Source of the DNA: Bacillota bacterium
GTDB lineage: Bacteria > Bacillota > Clostridia > Christensenellales > CAG-138
Assembly: GCA_023400985.1 (NCBI GenBank)
Contig: JAEXEN010000016.1
Location: 1-64,000 of the forward strand
Direction of reading: 5' to 3'
DNA length: 64,000 nt
Numbering within the stretch: the first letter of the stretch is position 1; every line of letters starts with the position of its first letter. The notes below the pieces were generated by a model, which had not been told where the DNA came from, searched no databases, and saw only the letters and a program-made list of their open reading frames with translations. The position numbers were made by a program, and so were the translations under genes. Positions 25,070 through 34,275 of this stretch are shown one piece after another.

Positions 25070-25331
25070 TATGGGCGAAAAAGCGTCCTCTTTCTGCAGC
25101 ATATTGCGAAACATACTTGCTTCTGCTTAAGCACGCTAAGCCTCCCCTAACGTCTTGACCAAGGCCGCTATGCTGCCATCTTTACGGTGGGCGCCGCACA
25201 TATTATAATAAGTGAAAAATAGAAAGCTTGCGGCTGCCGTCGGTATAGGTACATCAGGGACAATTTGTAAGCTTTCATAGAATCCCGCATGCAGAAGGCG
25301 ATCCGCGTTTTGCGGGAGGGGCGAGGGCTTT

Positions 25332-26831
25332 GTGATAAAGAAGGGCATGCAGTTTCTCGATAAATTTTTCGGGAACATATTCCTCCGCATGAATTTTGCG
25401 AACAGTGCGGAATTTGAAAAGAAATATACCCTCATCTGCCTGCAGCGTGGAAGGCTGTTCAAATGGGTAACTTTTTTCGCATGCCTTTTTAGCCTTTACC
25501 TCGATCTGATCTTAAATAAAGACGGCGCCATCGACGCGCTTTATCGCCGGGTCCTCCTATCCGTACACATTGCGGGACTGGCGTTATCCTTGGTTTACAT
25601 CATAATTTACAGTGCGCTCAAACGATCGCAACAATACAGGTTTTCTCGGGCCAGTAAAGCTACGGTTATTTCCGATATGTTTTTATCGTTGCTGGCAGGG
25701 GCAATTTTGTCGTTGAACAGCCAGCGCTTCACAGGAAATATCGATGCCTACATATTGATGGTCTTTGCGGTCGCTCTAATTATTCCGATGTATCCGAAAT
25801 GGGTGGTGGGCATATACGGCGTTGTTCACCTCTTTTTTCTTATCGCTCTTTCTTCTTTTCAGCATGGCAATGCGATCATCATCAAGCAATCCAACTCCAC
25901 GACCATCGTGCTGGTGGCGCTTGTGGTGTTTATCGTACTGTATAAAAACAATGTCAGTAACTTTTTAAACGAAGAAAGGTTGAAGGAAGGAAAAGCGACC
26001 TTTACCAGACTGTTTGAAACGAATCCCTTTCCCCTTCTAATTTCCAGTTTCGAGGACGGGAGGATTTTAAACGCAAATCAAAAAGCAATGCTGTATTTTG
26101 GTATGCAAAAAGAGCAGCTAAGCACGCTCACCCATAAAGAACTTTATAAAAATGCATCCGATGTAGACATAATACATGAAATGTTAAGAGCAAATACCGT
26201 CTTGAACAATTATATGGCAGAGCAAAAGACATTAACGGGAGAAGCCAAGCACTCCATGGCAAGTTATGAACTGATAGATTATATGGGGGAGAAATCGATC
26301 TTAATAGGCGTTACGGATCTTGCCCAAATAAAGCGGATGGAGCACGAGTTGACCATCCATGCTTCCATGGATATTTTGACCGGCATTTTTAACAGAAGGG
26401 TGGGAATGGATCTCATAAGAAAAAGATATGAGATGACCAAGCGGGAAGGCGGAGGGTTTATCCTTTGCTTTATCGATTTGGATAATCTGAAAATGGTAAA
26501 TGACAAATTCGGCCATTTGGAAGGCGATTCTTTCATCATCCATACTTGCAGAATCATAAAAGAAGAGGTCAATCCTAAAGATATAATTTTCCGCTATGGC
26601 GGGGATGAATTTATGATCGTATTCCACGACGACGATGAACGGGCTGCCGATCAAACCTGCCGCAGGCTTGCCGATAAATTCGAAGCCTTGAACAGGAGCA
26701 ATTTTAAGCCCTACCCCATCAACGCAAGCATGGGGATATTTTCTTATAAATCGGAAATGAACTTAAACTTAGAGCAAATTATCGAAATTGTAGATAAGAA
26801 TATGTATAGCAACAAGATGGCAAAAAAATAG
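25332..26831 (+). CDS. Membrane-bound diguanylate cyclase with PAS domain
   Basis: This 499-residue protein has an N-terminal block of about six transmembrane helices (about 38-205), a PAS-like domain (about 215-335; FTRLFETNPFPLLISSFEDGRILNANQKA) and a C-terminal GGDEF domain (about 340-499). The active-site motif RYGGDEF is intact, so it should make cyclic di-GMP. The product-inhibition site five residues before it reads NPKD instead of RxxD and is likely inactive. The start is the GTG at 25332 behind GGGGCGAGGG. It stands alone in the accessory block between priA and coaBC. Confidence 0.92.
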   Translation: MIKKGMQFLDKFFGNIFLRMNFANSAEFEKKYTLICLQRGRLFKWVTFFACLFSLYLDLILNKDGAIDALYRRVLLSVHIAGLALSLVYIIIYSALKRSQQYRFSRASKATVISDMFLSLLAGAILSLNSQRFTGNIDAYILMVFAVALIIPMYPKWVVGIYGVVHLFFLIALSSFQHGNAIIIKQSNSTTIVLVALVVFIVLYKNNVSNFLNEERLKEGKATFTRLFETNPFPLLISSFEDGRILNANQKAMLYFGMQKEQLSTLTHKELYKNASDVDIIHEMLRANTVLNNYMAEQKTLTGEAKHSMASYELIDYMGEKSILIGVTDLAQIKRMEHELTIHASMDILTGIFNRRVGMDLIRKRYEMTKREGGGFILCFIDLDNLKMVNDKFGHLEGDSFIIHTCRIIKEEVNPKDIIFRYGGDEFMIVFHDDDERAADQTCRRLADKFEALNRSNFKPYPINASMGIFSYKSEMNLNLEQIIEIVDKNMYSNKMAKK

Positions 26832-26867
26832 CCGCACAGCTGCCGTTTGCTAAAAGACCTTCGGAAA

Positions 26868-27344
26868 CTATTTACCGGCACGGTACATACCATATACCGC
26901 CTCCCGTATCTCCCGATAGCCGGTGCAGCGGCAGAGATTGGCTTCAAGCCACTCCTCGATCACATATTCCTCGGGCATAATCGGATGCTGCATTTGAAGC
27001 GCATGGCAGACCATGATAAAGCCGGAGGTGCAGTACCCGCATTGAAAGGCATTTTCCTCCACAAAGCTCTTTTGGATAGCGGCAGCCCCGTTTAGCCCCT
27101 CCACCGTTAAAAGAACATGCCCCTCCGCTTCCGCAGCCAGGACCATACAGGCTTTTGCAGGCCATCCGTCCATGACGATGGTGCAGGCGCCGCAGTCGCC
27201 GTTTCTGCATCCGGGTTTCGCTGCGCTTAAGCCAAGCTGCTCTCTTAACACGTCCAGCAACAAGTCCGATGGCCGTACCGCCAGCTCGTATACATCTCCG
27301 TTGACGTTGAGCGCGACGACCGTTTTCCCCTCATATCTGACCAT
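26868..27344 (-). CDS. Molybdenum hydroxylase, [2Fe-2S] subunit
   Basis: This protein of about 158 residues carries two [2Fe-2S] clusters of the xanthine dehydrogenase family: a plant-type cluster with CRNGDCGAC at about 40-48, and a helical-domain cluster with QCGYCTSG at about 96-103 and CRCTGY at about 133-138. It passes electrons from the molybdenum centre to FAD. The ATG at 27344 is preceded by GAGG at 9 bases and overlaps the end of the FAD-subunit gene by 14 bases. It is the last gene of a three-gene operon. Confidence 0.92.
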   Translation of the reverse strand: MVRYEGKTVVALNVNGDVYELAVRPSDLLLDVLREQLGLSAAKPGCRNGDCGACTIVMDGWPAKACMVLAAEAEGHVLLTVEGLNGAAAIQKSFVEENAFQCGYCTSGFIMVCHALQMQHPIMPEEYVIEEWLEANLCRCTGYREIREAVYGMYRAGK

Positions 27345-28170
27345 TCTCAATATCCTCTAAAAGTGCGTGCAGCATGTTTTTAAGCACGAACAACCGATAC
27401 CCGCCGGAGCCTCTCACATCATCGCAAGCAGGTTCGGGCACCAGCTTTGCCGCTTCCGTTGCGCGGGCGGAAACAGACCGCTGCCTATCGTTCAAAACCG
27501 CCTCCATCTGCGGACTCCGAAACGGATAGGAGCAAATGCCGGAGAAGGCGAGCCGCAATTTGCCATCATGCCGGATCGCCGCCATGCTCACAAGAGGATA
27601 GTCTATTTTTTCGTTTGCGGTTTGCTTTATATGAAAATGCGACGCCTGCAGCGCCCATTCCGGCACGTGTATCCCCACGACAAGTTCGCCTGCGGATAAA
27701 TGCATGCGGCCTTGAAATACATGCGCAAAGGATACAATGCGTAACCCTTCGTTTCCAAGAAGCGTAACGGTTGCATCCGAAAGAAGCAGCGGCAAGCTTG
27801 TTTCGCGATAAAAAATGGCACCGCACAAATTGCCGCCCAGCGTGATCCTGCATTGGTTTGTGTGGTCGGCAATCCTTCCGCAGGTTAAACCGAGCAGGGG
27901 GAACAGCTTTGCCTCCTTGATCCGGTTTAGGGTGCAGGCCGAACCGATGCGGAGCCCATCGTGTTCCTTGGATAAAAGCGTGCATTCGGGGATCCTTTTT
28001 ATGTCGACGACTGCGCCCGGCCTTATGCTTCCGGCCCTGCTCATCGTGATGATCTCGCTGCCGCCGGCATAATAAACGGGCTCTTTTCCTTCGTTTTGGA
28101 GCCGCATAAAGGCTTCGCGGGCCTCCACGAGCGTATTTACGCGGCAGTAAACAAAGTCAAACGGGATCAT
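27331..28170 (-). CDS. Molybdenum hydroxylase, FAD-binding subunit
   Basis: This 279-residue protein of the CO-dehydrogenase/xanthine-dehydrogenase FAD-binding family has the FAD pyrophosphate motif YYAGGSEIITMSRAG at about 33-47. TLGGNLCGAIFYRETSLPLLLSDATV follows at about 111-136, and then a C-terminal CO_deh_flav_C domain. It takes electrons from the iron-sulfur subunit, probably to NAD or another acceptor. It starts at the ATG at 28170 with GGGAGGG upstream, inside the last codons of the large-subunit gene. Confidence 0.92.
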   Translation of the reverse strand: MIPFDFVYCRVNTLVEAREAFMRLQNEGKEPVYYAGGSEIITMSRAGSIRPGAVVDIKRIPECTLLSKEHDGLRIGSACTLNRIKEAKLFPLLGLTCGRIADHTNQCRITLGGNLCGAIFYRETSLPLLLSDATVTLLGNEGLRIVSFAHVFQGRMHLSAGELVVGIHVPEWALQASHFHIKQTANEKIDYPLVSMAAIRHDGKLRLAFSGICSYPFRSPQMEAVLNDRQRSVSARATEAAKLVPEPACDDVRGSGGYRLFVLKNMLHALLEDIENGQI

Positions 28171-30496
28171 TTGTGCCCTCCCCGACGGTCCGCCATATCC
28201 GCTCCGGCGTGAGCGGTAAAGTCAAAAGCTCCTTTCCGAACGCCGCGGACAATGCATTGCCCAAAGCGGCGGGAATGCCGATGATGCCGTGCTCGGAATA
28301 GCTGCGCGCTCCGTAGGGGGCTTCCGTTTCGGGCGTCTCAACAAAACCGACGCGGTATTCCGGCTCCTGCCCAGCATGAAGGAGCTTATAGCTGCGCAGA
28401 TTGGGCGCTTCTAAAATGCCCCGTTCGTTATAGGTGAAAGCTTCACGGCTCGCCATGCTGGCGCCCATTGCCATGCCGCCCGCTATCATAGCGCGCATCA
28501 ACTTAGGATTGACGGCCTTGCCGACATCCATCACCGTCGAAGCCGAGATCAGGCGGTATGAGCATGTTGTCAAATCCGCTTCCACCTCTACCACCTGCGC
28601 CCCGAGCGTCCACGAAGGCCCGGTTTTGCCTTTGCCGGTTTGTGAGTCGAGCATATGTAAGCCTTTGAGCATAAAGCCGCCGCGCCCCAAAGCGGGTTCC
28701 CCGACAGATGCTCCCTCCGTTGACCGATACCCCTGCGCGATATCCTTCAAAGCGATGAACCGCTCCGAATCCTTTTTAGAAAATACTCTTCCGTTTGCGA
28801 CCCCCACATCCTCGAAAGCGCACCCAAAAGCCTGTGCGCCGTTTTGGCGAAGCTGAAAAATCAAATCGTCCGCCGCGCGCATCACGGCGTGACCCGCCAT
28901 GTAGTTTGTAAGGCTCGCAACGGTTTTCCAATGCTCCGGCGCGGTCCGCGTATCAACAGCCATCACCACATGGACCTGATCCGGACTTATTGAAAGTTTA
29001 TCGGCCAAGATCTGCGCAAGGCCTGTCTGCCCCCCGGAACCCATCTCCACAACGCCCGTATTCAGGTTGACGCTCCCGTCGGGGTTGAAGGTGATGAGAG
29101 CGCCGGAAATAGCATCGGTGGGCGGGTTTGCGGTTTTCCACAGGCAAGCCGCGCCCTTTGCGCGCACAACACCTTTTTTGACGGTTACCGTCTTTCCGCC
29201 CTCCCACTTTGAAAGCTGCTTCACCTCGTTTAAGCATGCGGTCAAATTTCCCGCGACGCTGTCTGTACATGTTACCTGCGTGGGCGTAAGGTTTCCGTTG
29301 CGGATGGCATTTTTCATTCTCAGCTCCAGCGGGTCCATTGCGCACGCGCGCGCTAAAATATCCATCGTGCGCTCAACGCAAAACGTGTAGGATTCATGTG
29401 CAAAGCTCCTAAAAGAGGTGGCGTAGGTGTGGTTCGTGTAAACGCACAGGGAATCGCAGCTGAGATTTTCAATATGATAGGGACCGGTGCAATCCGCGGC
29501 GATCGCCTTTGCCATGTAGGGTGAAATATCGGTATAGGCACCGCAGTCGAGCCAATAGGTCATTTCGGCGGCCTGAAGGATTCCCTCCCGGCTCGCGCCG
29601 ATTTTGATATCCGCCGTGAGCCCGATACGGCACGGCGCGGAAGCCATATCCTGCTCGCGCGGGATCGTGAGGCAAACGGCTTTTCCCCCTGCGCTGCGCG
29701 AGGCTAAAAACGCTAATATTTCAAGGAATACCGGTGCCTTTCCGCCGAAGCCGCCGCCTACGAAGGGGACTTGCACCTGTATTTGCCCGGCCGGGATCAA
29801 AAACGCCTCCGAGAGCTGCTTTCTGACGGCATACGGTGCTTGCGATGCCGTGGTGATGAGCACGTTGCCATCCGCGGAAATTTCGGCGCGGGCGGTGCGC
29901 ACCTCCATCGCCAGATGGTCGGAGGGCGGCAGGGAAAACCGCTGTTGTATAATTTTGTCGCATCCCGCAAAAGCCTCCCCTACATTCCCTTTCCGTATTT
30001 TATAGCGGGCGGCAATATTGGTTTTTGCCTCCGGATAAATATCCGTCACAACCTTTTTATATCCGTTGGTTTGGCTGTGCACCAAAGCAGCCCCATCGGC
30101 CAGCGCTTGTGACGGCCACAAAACAAACGGGAGGGGTTCATATTCGACTTCGATCAAGCGCACGGCTGCTTCTGCGGCGGGTCCATCCTGTGCTACCACA
30201 AGCGCCACGGGTTCCCCCGCATAGCGCACCACGTCACGCGCCAGCGCAGGCCTGTCCAAGACCAGAGGGCCAAACAGCTCGGGGCACTGTTCTCCCGTCA
30301 AAACGGATTTAACGCCCCTGACCGCAAGCGCCTTAGAAACATCGATGCGCCGTATCCGTGCATGCGCGTATATAGAGGTGAGAAGCCTCGCGGCAAAAGC
30401 GCCCGCCGCGGGAAGATCGTCGGTATACCGCGCCCTTCCCGTCACCTTGTCCCATGCTTCCTTGCGCGGAATGCTTTTCCCGATCACCGACTCCAA
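28157..30496 (-). CDS. Molybdenum hydroxylase, molybdopterin-binding large subunit (xanthine dehydrogenase family)
   Basis: This protein of about 779 residues starts with the aldehyde-oxidase a/b hammerhead domain (GKSIPRKEAWDKVTGRARY) and continues with the molybdopterin domains. FVGGGFGGKAP is at about 243-253, and the active-site region near the C-terminus reads YGARSYSEHG, with the expected catalytic Glu. It would hydroxylate a purine, aldehyde or N-heterocycle; the substrate is not evident. I chose the TTG at 30496 because AAAGGAG lies 8 bases upstream. No cofactor insertion or molybdenum transport genes are in this window. Confidence 0.9.
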   Translation of the reverse strand: MESVIGKSIPRKEAWDKVTGRARYTDDLPAAGAFAARLLTSIYAHARIRRIDVSKALAVRGVKSVLTGEQCPELFGPLVLDRPALARDVVRYAGEPVALVVAQDGPAAEAAVRLIEVEYEPLPFVLWPSQALADGAALVHSQTNGYKKVVTDIYPEAKTNIAARYKIRKGNVGEAFAGCDKIIQQRFSLPPSDHLAMEVRTARAEISADGNVLITTASQAPYAVRKQLSEAFLIPAGQIQVQVPFVGGGFGGKAPVFLEILAFLASRSAGGKAVCLTIPREQDMASAPCRIGLTADIKIGASREGILQAAEMTYWLDCGAYTDISPYMAKAIAADCTGPYHIENLSCDSLCVYTNHTYATSFRSFAHESYTFCVERTMDILARACAMDPLELRMKNAIRNGNLTPTQVTCTDSVAGNLTACLNEVKQLSKWEGGKTVTVKKGVVRAKGAACLWKTANPPTDAISGALITFNPDGSVNLNTGVVEMGSGGQTGLAQILADKLSISPDQVHVVMAVDTRTAPEHWKTVASLTNYMAGHAVMRAADDLIFQLRQNGAQAFGCAFEDVGVANGRVFSKKDSERFIALKDIAQGYRSTEGASVGEPALGRGGFMLKGLHMLDSQTGKGKTGPSWTLGAQVVEVEADLTTCSYRLISASTVMDVGKAVNPKLMRAMIAGGMAMGASMASREAFTYNERGILEAPNLRSYKLLHAGQEPEYRVGFVETPETEAPYGARSYSEHGIIGIPAALGNALSAAFGKELLTLPLTPERIWRTVGEGTNDPV

Positions 30497-30646
30497 GCGC
30501 ACATCTCCTTTTCTTTGTTCCTTTTCCAAGTCTTTCCGCAACGGCGCTTATTTATTATGCGGCCGCGCGTCCCTTTTCTTCCGATAGGGTATAGCCCGCA
30601 ATAGCTTTGCAGACAATAAGGCATAAATTGTAAAAGGAGACGCGCG

Positions 30647-31882
30647 ATGAACCCGTTTGAGCAAAAGCCCGTTCCCATAAAGGATACGGTCATGGACTGG
30701 CAGGCCATGTACCCGACGCCCTATAACAAGATGACCGTCGACCCGTACACGAAATTGCGGATCATCCTTATGAACGGCATAGAGGTGGAAGCGGTGATGT
30801 TTAAGCATCAATTTCACCGCAACTGCCAAAATAACGACTTGCGCCGTGAGCTTGCCCTATCGCGCCGCATCGAGCAGCAGCAGCAAAAGCATATAAACTG
30901 GCTTAAGCCGATCGACGAGACGGCGCTTGAAACAACCATCGGATACGAGCATGTTGCCGTGGACCTGACTGCGTGGCTTGCGCAGAACGAGCCCGACTCT
31001 TATGTGAAACAGGCGCTGGACTTCGCTCTTTTGGAAGACTTTGATCATCTTTACCGCTACGCAAACCTCTTGGACCTGGATGCGCAGATCCCCGCGCAGC
31101 AGCTTGTAAAAAGCTATGTGGACATTACGCCCGGGCGTCCCACCATAGCGGAACACCGTTTCCCGTTCGACTCCGTTAAAAATCCGGTGGATTTCAAAAC
31201 GGCAGACATCCGCACCAAGCTGAATACCCTCATCATAACGGCGGGCGAGCAGCAGACCATGAATTTCTATATGAACATCGGCAACACTTACTACAACGAC
31301 CTTGGGCGGCGGCTTTATCTGGAAATCGCCATGATCGAGGAACAGCATGTGACCCAGTACGGGGCGCTGCTCGACCCCACATGCACATGGCTCGAGAACC
31401 TGCTGCTCCACGAGTATGCCGAGTGCTATCTTTACTATTCTTTCTATCAGGACGAGCTCGACGCCAACGTAAAATCCGTATGGGAACTCCACTTGCTGCA
31501 GGAGATCGCGCATCTGCACCGCGCGGCGGAGCTCTTGCAGCAATATGAAAGCAAGGACTGGCAGCAGGTGATCCCCGGCGGCGCGTTTCCGAAGCTGCTC
31601 CAATTCCACGACACCCGCGATTATGTGCGGCAGGTCTTAGGCGGGCAGATACTGCTCACCGCAAATCGGGAACAGTACACCCCCGTACAGGCGTTACCAA
31701 AGGACCACGAATTTTTCTTTTATCAAAACCGTGTGAATCATGACGTCAACGCGGTGGCAAGCCATAACGTGATCGAGCAGCATCAGCAAAAATACAATGT
31801 GGATTACCGCGCGGAATCACAAACAAACCCCGTGCAGGAGCTCACAGACCGCACCGCAGATAACATAACGATCGCGCGGTGA
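30647..31882 (+). CDS. Ferritin-like domain protein, 411 aa, unknown function
   Basis: The ATG follows AAAGGAG by 8 bases. The protein is rich in Gln, His, Glu and Tyr. Two ExxH-like helices stand out: LYLEIAMIEEQHVTQYG at about 223-239, and VWELHLLQEIAHLHRAAELL at about 279-298 with LLLHEYAECYLYY between them. This spacing of Glu and His in paired helices is typical of ferritin-like di-iron or manganese proteins. An earlier stretch, TTIGYEHVAVDL to EDFDHLYRYANLL at about 97-142, may form the other half of a four-helix bundle. It resembles spore or stress di-metal proteins only in general form. A short-chain dehydrogenase gene follows 30 bases later. Confidence 0.75.
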   Translation: MNPFEQKPVPIKDTVMDWQAMYPTPYNKMTVDPYTKLRIILMNGIEVEAVMFKHQFHRNCQNNDLRRELALSRRIEQQQQKHINWLKPIDETALETTIGYEHVAVDLTAWLAQNEPDSYVKQALDFALLEDFDHLYRYANLLDLDAQIPAQQLVKSYVDITPGRPTIAEHRFPFDSVKNPVDFKTADIRTKLNTLIITAGEQQTMNFYMNIGNTYYNDLGRRLYLEIAMIEEQHVTQYGALLDPTCTWLENLLLHEYAECYLYYSFYQDELDANVKSVWELHLLQEIAHLHRAAELLQQYESKDWQQVIPGGAFPKLLQFHDTRDYVRQVLGGQILLTANREQYTPVQALPKDHEFFFYQNRVNHDVNAVASHNVIEQHQQKYNVDYRAESQTNPVQELTDRTADNITIAR

Positions 31883-31912
31883 TTAAAATTTAGATAAAAA
31901 AGGAGCCGCCTT

Positions 31913-32773
31913 ATGCAGCCGCAACCTCACGACACATTTCCTCCCCAGCACCAAAACCGCCAGCCCGGCAGGGAGGCTGAAATGGACCCGCCTCCGCAGT
32001 ACGATAACCCGGCCTATAAAGCGTCGGGGAAACTATCCGGCAAAAAAGCTTTGATCACGGGCGGCGACAGCGGGATCGGCCGTGCCGTTGCCTTGGCATA
32101 TGCCAAGGAAGGGGCCGATATCGCAATCGTCCATCTTCGCGAGAACAGCGACGCGCAGGAAACCGTTCAGGCCGTTGAGAAGCTCGGCCGAAAATGCGCT
32201 GTGATCCAGGCCGATCTTCGCTTAGAAGAAAACGCAAAGCAAGCGGTGGAGCAAGCCGTTACCCAACTTGGCGGGCTTACGGTGCTAGTTAACAACGCCG
32301 CGGTGCAATACCCGCAAAACAGCATACTGGATATCACAAAGGAGCAGCTTCTGACCACGTTTGAAAGCAACTTCTTTTCCTGCTTTCATATGACAAAAGC
32401 GGCGCTGCCGCATCTTTCGGGCGGCTGCGCCATTATTAACACCGCGTCGATCACAGCTTTTGAAGGAAATCCGACCCTGATCGACTACTCCGCAACCAAG
32501 GGGGCGATCGTCTCCTTTACGCGTTCCATGGCGCTTTCCCTGGTGGCGATGGGGATCCGCGCCAACGCCGTCGCGCCCGGTCCCGTCTGGACGCCGCTGA
32601 TCGTATCCAGCTTTTCGCCCGAGGAAGTGCGGACCTTTGGTTCTACCAGCCCCATGCAAAGGGCGGCGCAGCCGTATGAGCTGGCTCCCATGTATGTCTT
32701 TTTGGGGTGTGAGGATTCCTCCAATATATCCGGTCAGGTTTTCCATGTAAACAGCGGCACGATCATCAATTAG
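31913..32773 (+). CDS. Short-chain dehydrogenase/reductase (general-stress GSP39/YhdF type)
   Basis: This 286-residue SDR has a Pro/Gln-rich N-terminal extension of about 40 residues. The Rossmann motif TGGDSGIGRAV follows at about 49-59, then NNAAVQYP, the catalytic serine of NTASITAFEG and the YSATK pair of Tyr and Lys at about 197-201. The extension and the motif spelling fit the branch containing Bacillus general stress protein 39 and YhdF. The substrate is unknown. AAGGAG lies 8 bases upstream of the ATG. It is co-oriented with the ferritin-like gene and ends at a strong terminator. Confidence 0.9.
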   Translation: MQPQPHDTFPPQHQNRQPGREAEMDPPPQYDNPAYKASGKLSGKKALITGGDSGIGRAVALAYAKEGADIAIVHLRENSDAQETVQAVEKLGRKCAVIQADLRLEENAKQAVEQAVTQLGGLTVLVNNAAVQYPQNSILDITKEQLLTTFESNFFSCFHMTKAALPHLSGGCAIINTASITAFEGNPTLIDYSATKGAIVSFTRSMALSLVAMGIRANAVAPGPVWTPLIVSSFSPEEVRTFGSTSPMQRAAQPYELAPMYVFLGCEDSSNISGQVFHVNSGTIIN

Positions 32774-32819
32774 ACGAAATCAAACGGCACTGCCGAATGC
32801 TTCATGAGTTCATTCTTAT

Positions 32820-32875
32820 AAAATACGGCCCTGTGTTCCGGAAAGAACCTTCCTCAGAACACAGGGCCGTATTTT
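32820..32875. terminator. Bidirectional terminator between the SDR gene and coaBC
   Basis: Perfect 19-bp arms (32820-32838 and 32857-32875) start with AAAATACGGCCC on the left and end in TTTT on the right. They separate the plus-strand SDR gene from the minus-strand coaBC, and so also mark one border of the accessory block. Confidence 0.88.
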
Positions 32876-32881
32876 TCTATT

Positions 32882-34078
32882 TTAATTTTGTTCTGCTTCG
32901 AACAATCTGTCCAGAAGCCAATCCGCCAAAGCCCGCTTTTCCATAACGCCGCTTTCCAATGCCCCACCGTTTCGCTTGTAGAGCGTGACGGCATTTTCAT
33001 TCGCTTGGAAGCCGATGCCCGCTTTTGAAACGTCGTTGGCGGCGATCATATCGAGGTTTTTTTTCTCAAGTTTCGCCTTTGCGTTTTCTTTCAACTGCTC
33101 CGTTTCGGCGGCAAAGCCCAGAACGCGCTGCGCTTTTTTCCTTTGCCCCACGGCGGCCAAAATATCCCGCGTGGGTTTGAGCGTTAAGGTAAGGCTTTCC
33201 CTGCCGTTTTTCTTGATCTTGTTCGCGTTTTCCTCTTCGGGCGTGAAGTCCGCAGGGGCCGCCGCCATGATGAGCGCGTCGCAATCGTCAAAGCGGGAAT
33301 CCACAGCCTCAAACATTTCAGCCGAGGTAACGACATCCACGCGGTCTACGCCGTGTGGAATAGAAAGCGCCGTGGGACCCGATACGAGCGTGACCGTTGC
33401 CCCCCGCTCCGCCGCCGCCTCCGCGACGGCATAGCCCATTTTGCCGCTCGAGCGGTTGGTGAGGTAACGCACGGGGTCGAGATTTTCGCGGGTGGGGCCC
33501 GCGCTCACGAGGATGCGCTTGCCTTTTAGGTCCTGTTTGGGATAAAGGAGCGCCATGGTCGCTTCGATGATCTCGTCGACATTGGCAAGTTTGCCCTTGC
33601 CCACGTCGCCGCAAGCGAGAAGGCCCGTGGCGGGCTCCACAAAGCGGCAGCCGCGGGAGCTTAATATCTCCATATTGGCCCGCGTGGCGGGATGTAAATA
33701 CATGTTGGTGTTCATCGCTGGCGCTATGAGAATGGGCGCGCGGGTCGCCAAAATGGTGGTCGTGAGCATGTCGTCTGCTATACCGTTAGCCGCCTTGGCG
33801 ATGAAATTCGCGCTCGCGGGCGCCACGAGAAACACATCCGCGCGCTTGGCGAGCGCGATGTGCTCGATCTCCCACGGGGATTCGCGGTTGAACATATCGG
33901 TCACGACGGGGTGGTTACTTAGCGACTCGAGCGAGAGCGCCGTAATGAATTCCGCGCCCGACCTCGTGAGGATGCAATACACGTCCACGCCGCGCTTTCC
34001 AAGCCCGCTCACGATGTCGCAGGCCTTGAATGCGGCGATGGAGCCCGTAATGCCCAGCACGACGGCCTTGGGGGTCAT
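32882..34078 (-). CDS. coaBC: Bifunctional phosphopantothenoylcysteine decarboxylase / phosphopantothenate-cysteine ligase
   Basis: This 398-residue fusion has an N-terminal flavin decarboxylase domain (GITGSIAAFKACDIVSGL at about 9-26, PAMNTNMYLHPA, the ASANFIAKAANGIADD region) and a C-terminal CTP-dependent ligase (LVSAGPTRENLDPVRYLTNRSSGKMG at its start). It makes 4'-phosphopantetheine for coenzyme A. It is the last gene of the yicC-remA-gmk-rpoZ-coaBC run and overlaps rpoZ by 4 bases. In Bacillus the next gene is priA; here priA lies 7.8 kb away. Confidence 0.97.
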   Translation of the reverse strand: MTPKAVVLGITGSIAAFKACDIVSGLGKRGVDVYCILTRSGAEFITALSLESLSNHPVVTDMFNRESPWEIEHIALAKRADVFLVAPASANFIAKAANGIADDMLTTTILATRAPILIAPAMNTNMYLHPATRANMEILSSRGCRFVEPATGLLACGDVGKGKLANVDEIIEATMALLYPKQDLKGKRILVSAGPTRENLDPVRYLTNRSSGKMGYAVAEAAAERGATVTLVSGPTALSIPHGVDRVDVVTSAEMFEAVDSRFDDCDALIMAAAPADFTPEEENANKIKKNGRESLTLTLKPTRDILAAVGQRKKAQRVLGFAAETEQLKENAKAKLEKKNLDMIAANDVSKAGIGFQANENAVTLYKRNGGALESGVMEKRALADWLLDRLFEAEQN

Positions 34079-34275
34079 TTTGCGCTTTCCTCGGGATATT
34101 CGATGTTGAGCTTATCCTCGTAAAGCTCCTCCACCGCGACGGAAACGGGCTTGCGGTCACTGAGCTTTTCGGGGTCGTTCATAAGCTGGCGCGCCCTTTT
34201 GGATACCACGGAAACCAGCATATAGCGGCAGGGTACCTTTTCCTGCAGCGCGTTGAGGGACGGTTTGTTGATCAT
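34075..34275 (-). CDS. rpoZ: RNA polymerase omega subunit
   Basis: This 66-residue protein begins with INKPSLNAL and contains CRYMLVSVVSKRARQL and KPVSVAVEELYEDKL, the standard omega pattern. It supports assembly of RNA polymerase. Its ATG overlaps the end of gmk by 4 bases, and GAAGGAGG lies about 13 bases upstream. The gmk-rpoZ-coaBC order is conserved in Firmicutes. Confidence 0.95.
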   Translation of the reverse strand: MINKPSLNALQEKVPCRYMLVSVVSKRARQLMNDPEKLSDRKPVSVAVEELYEDKLNIEYPEESAK

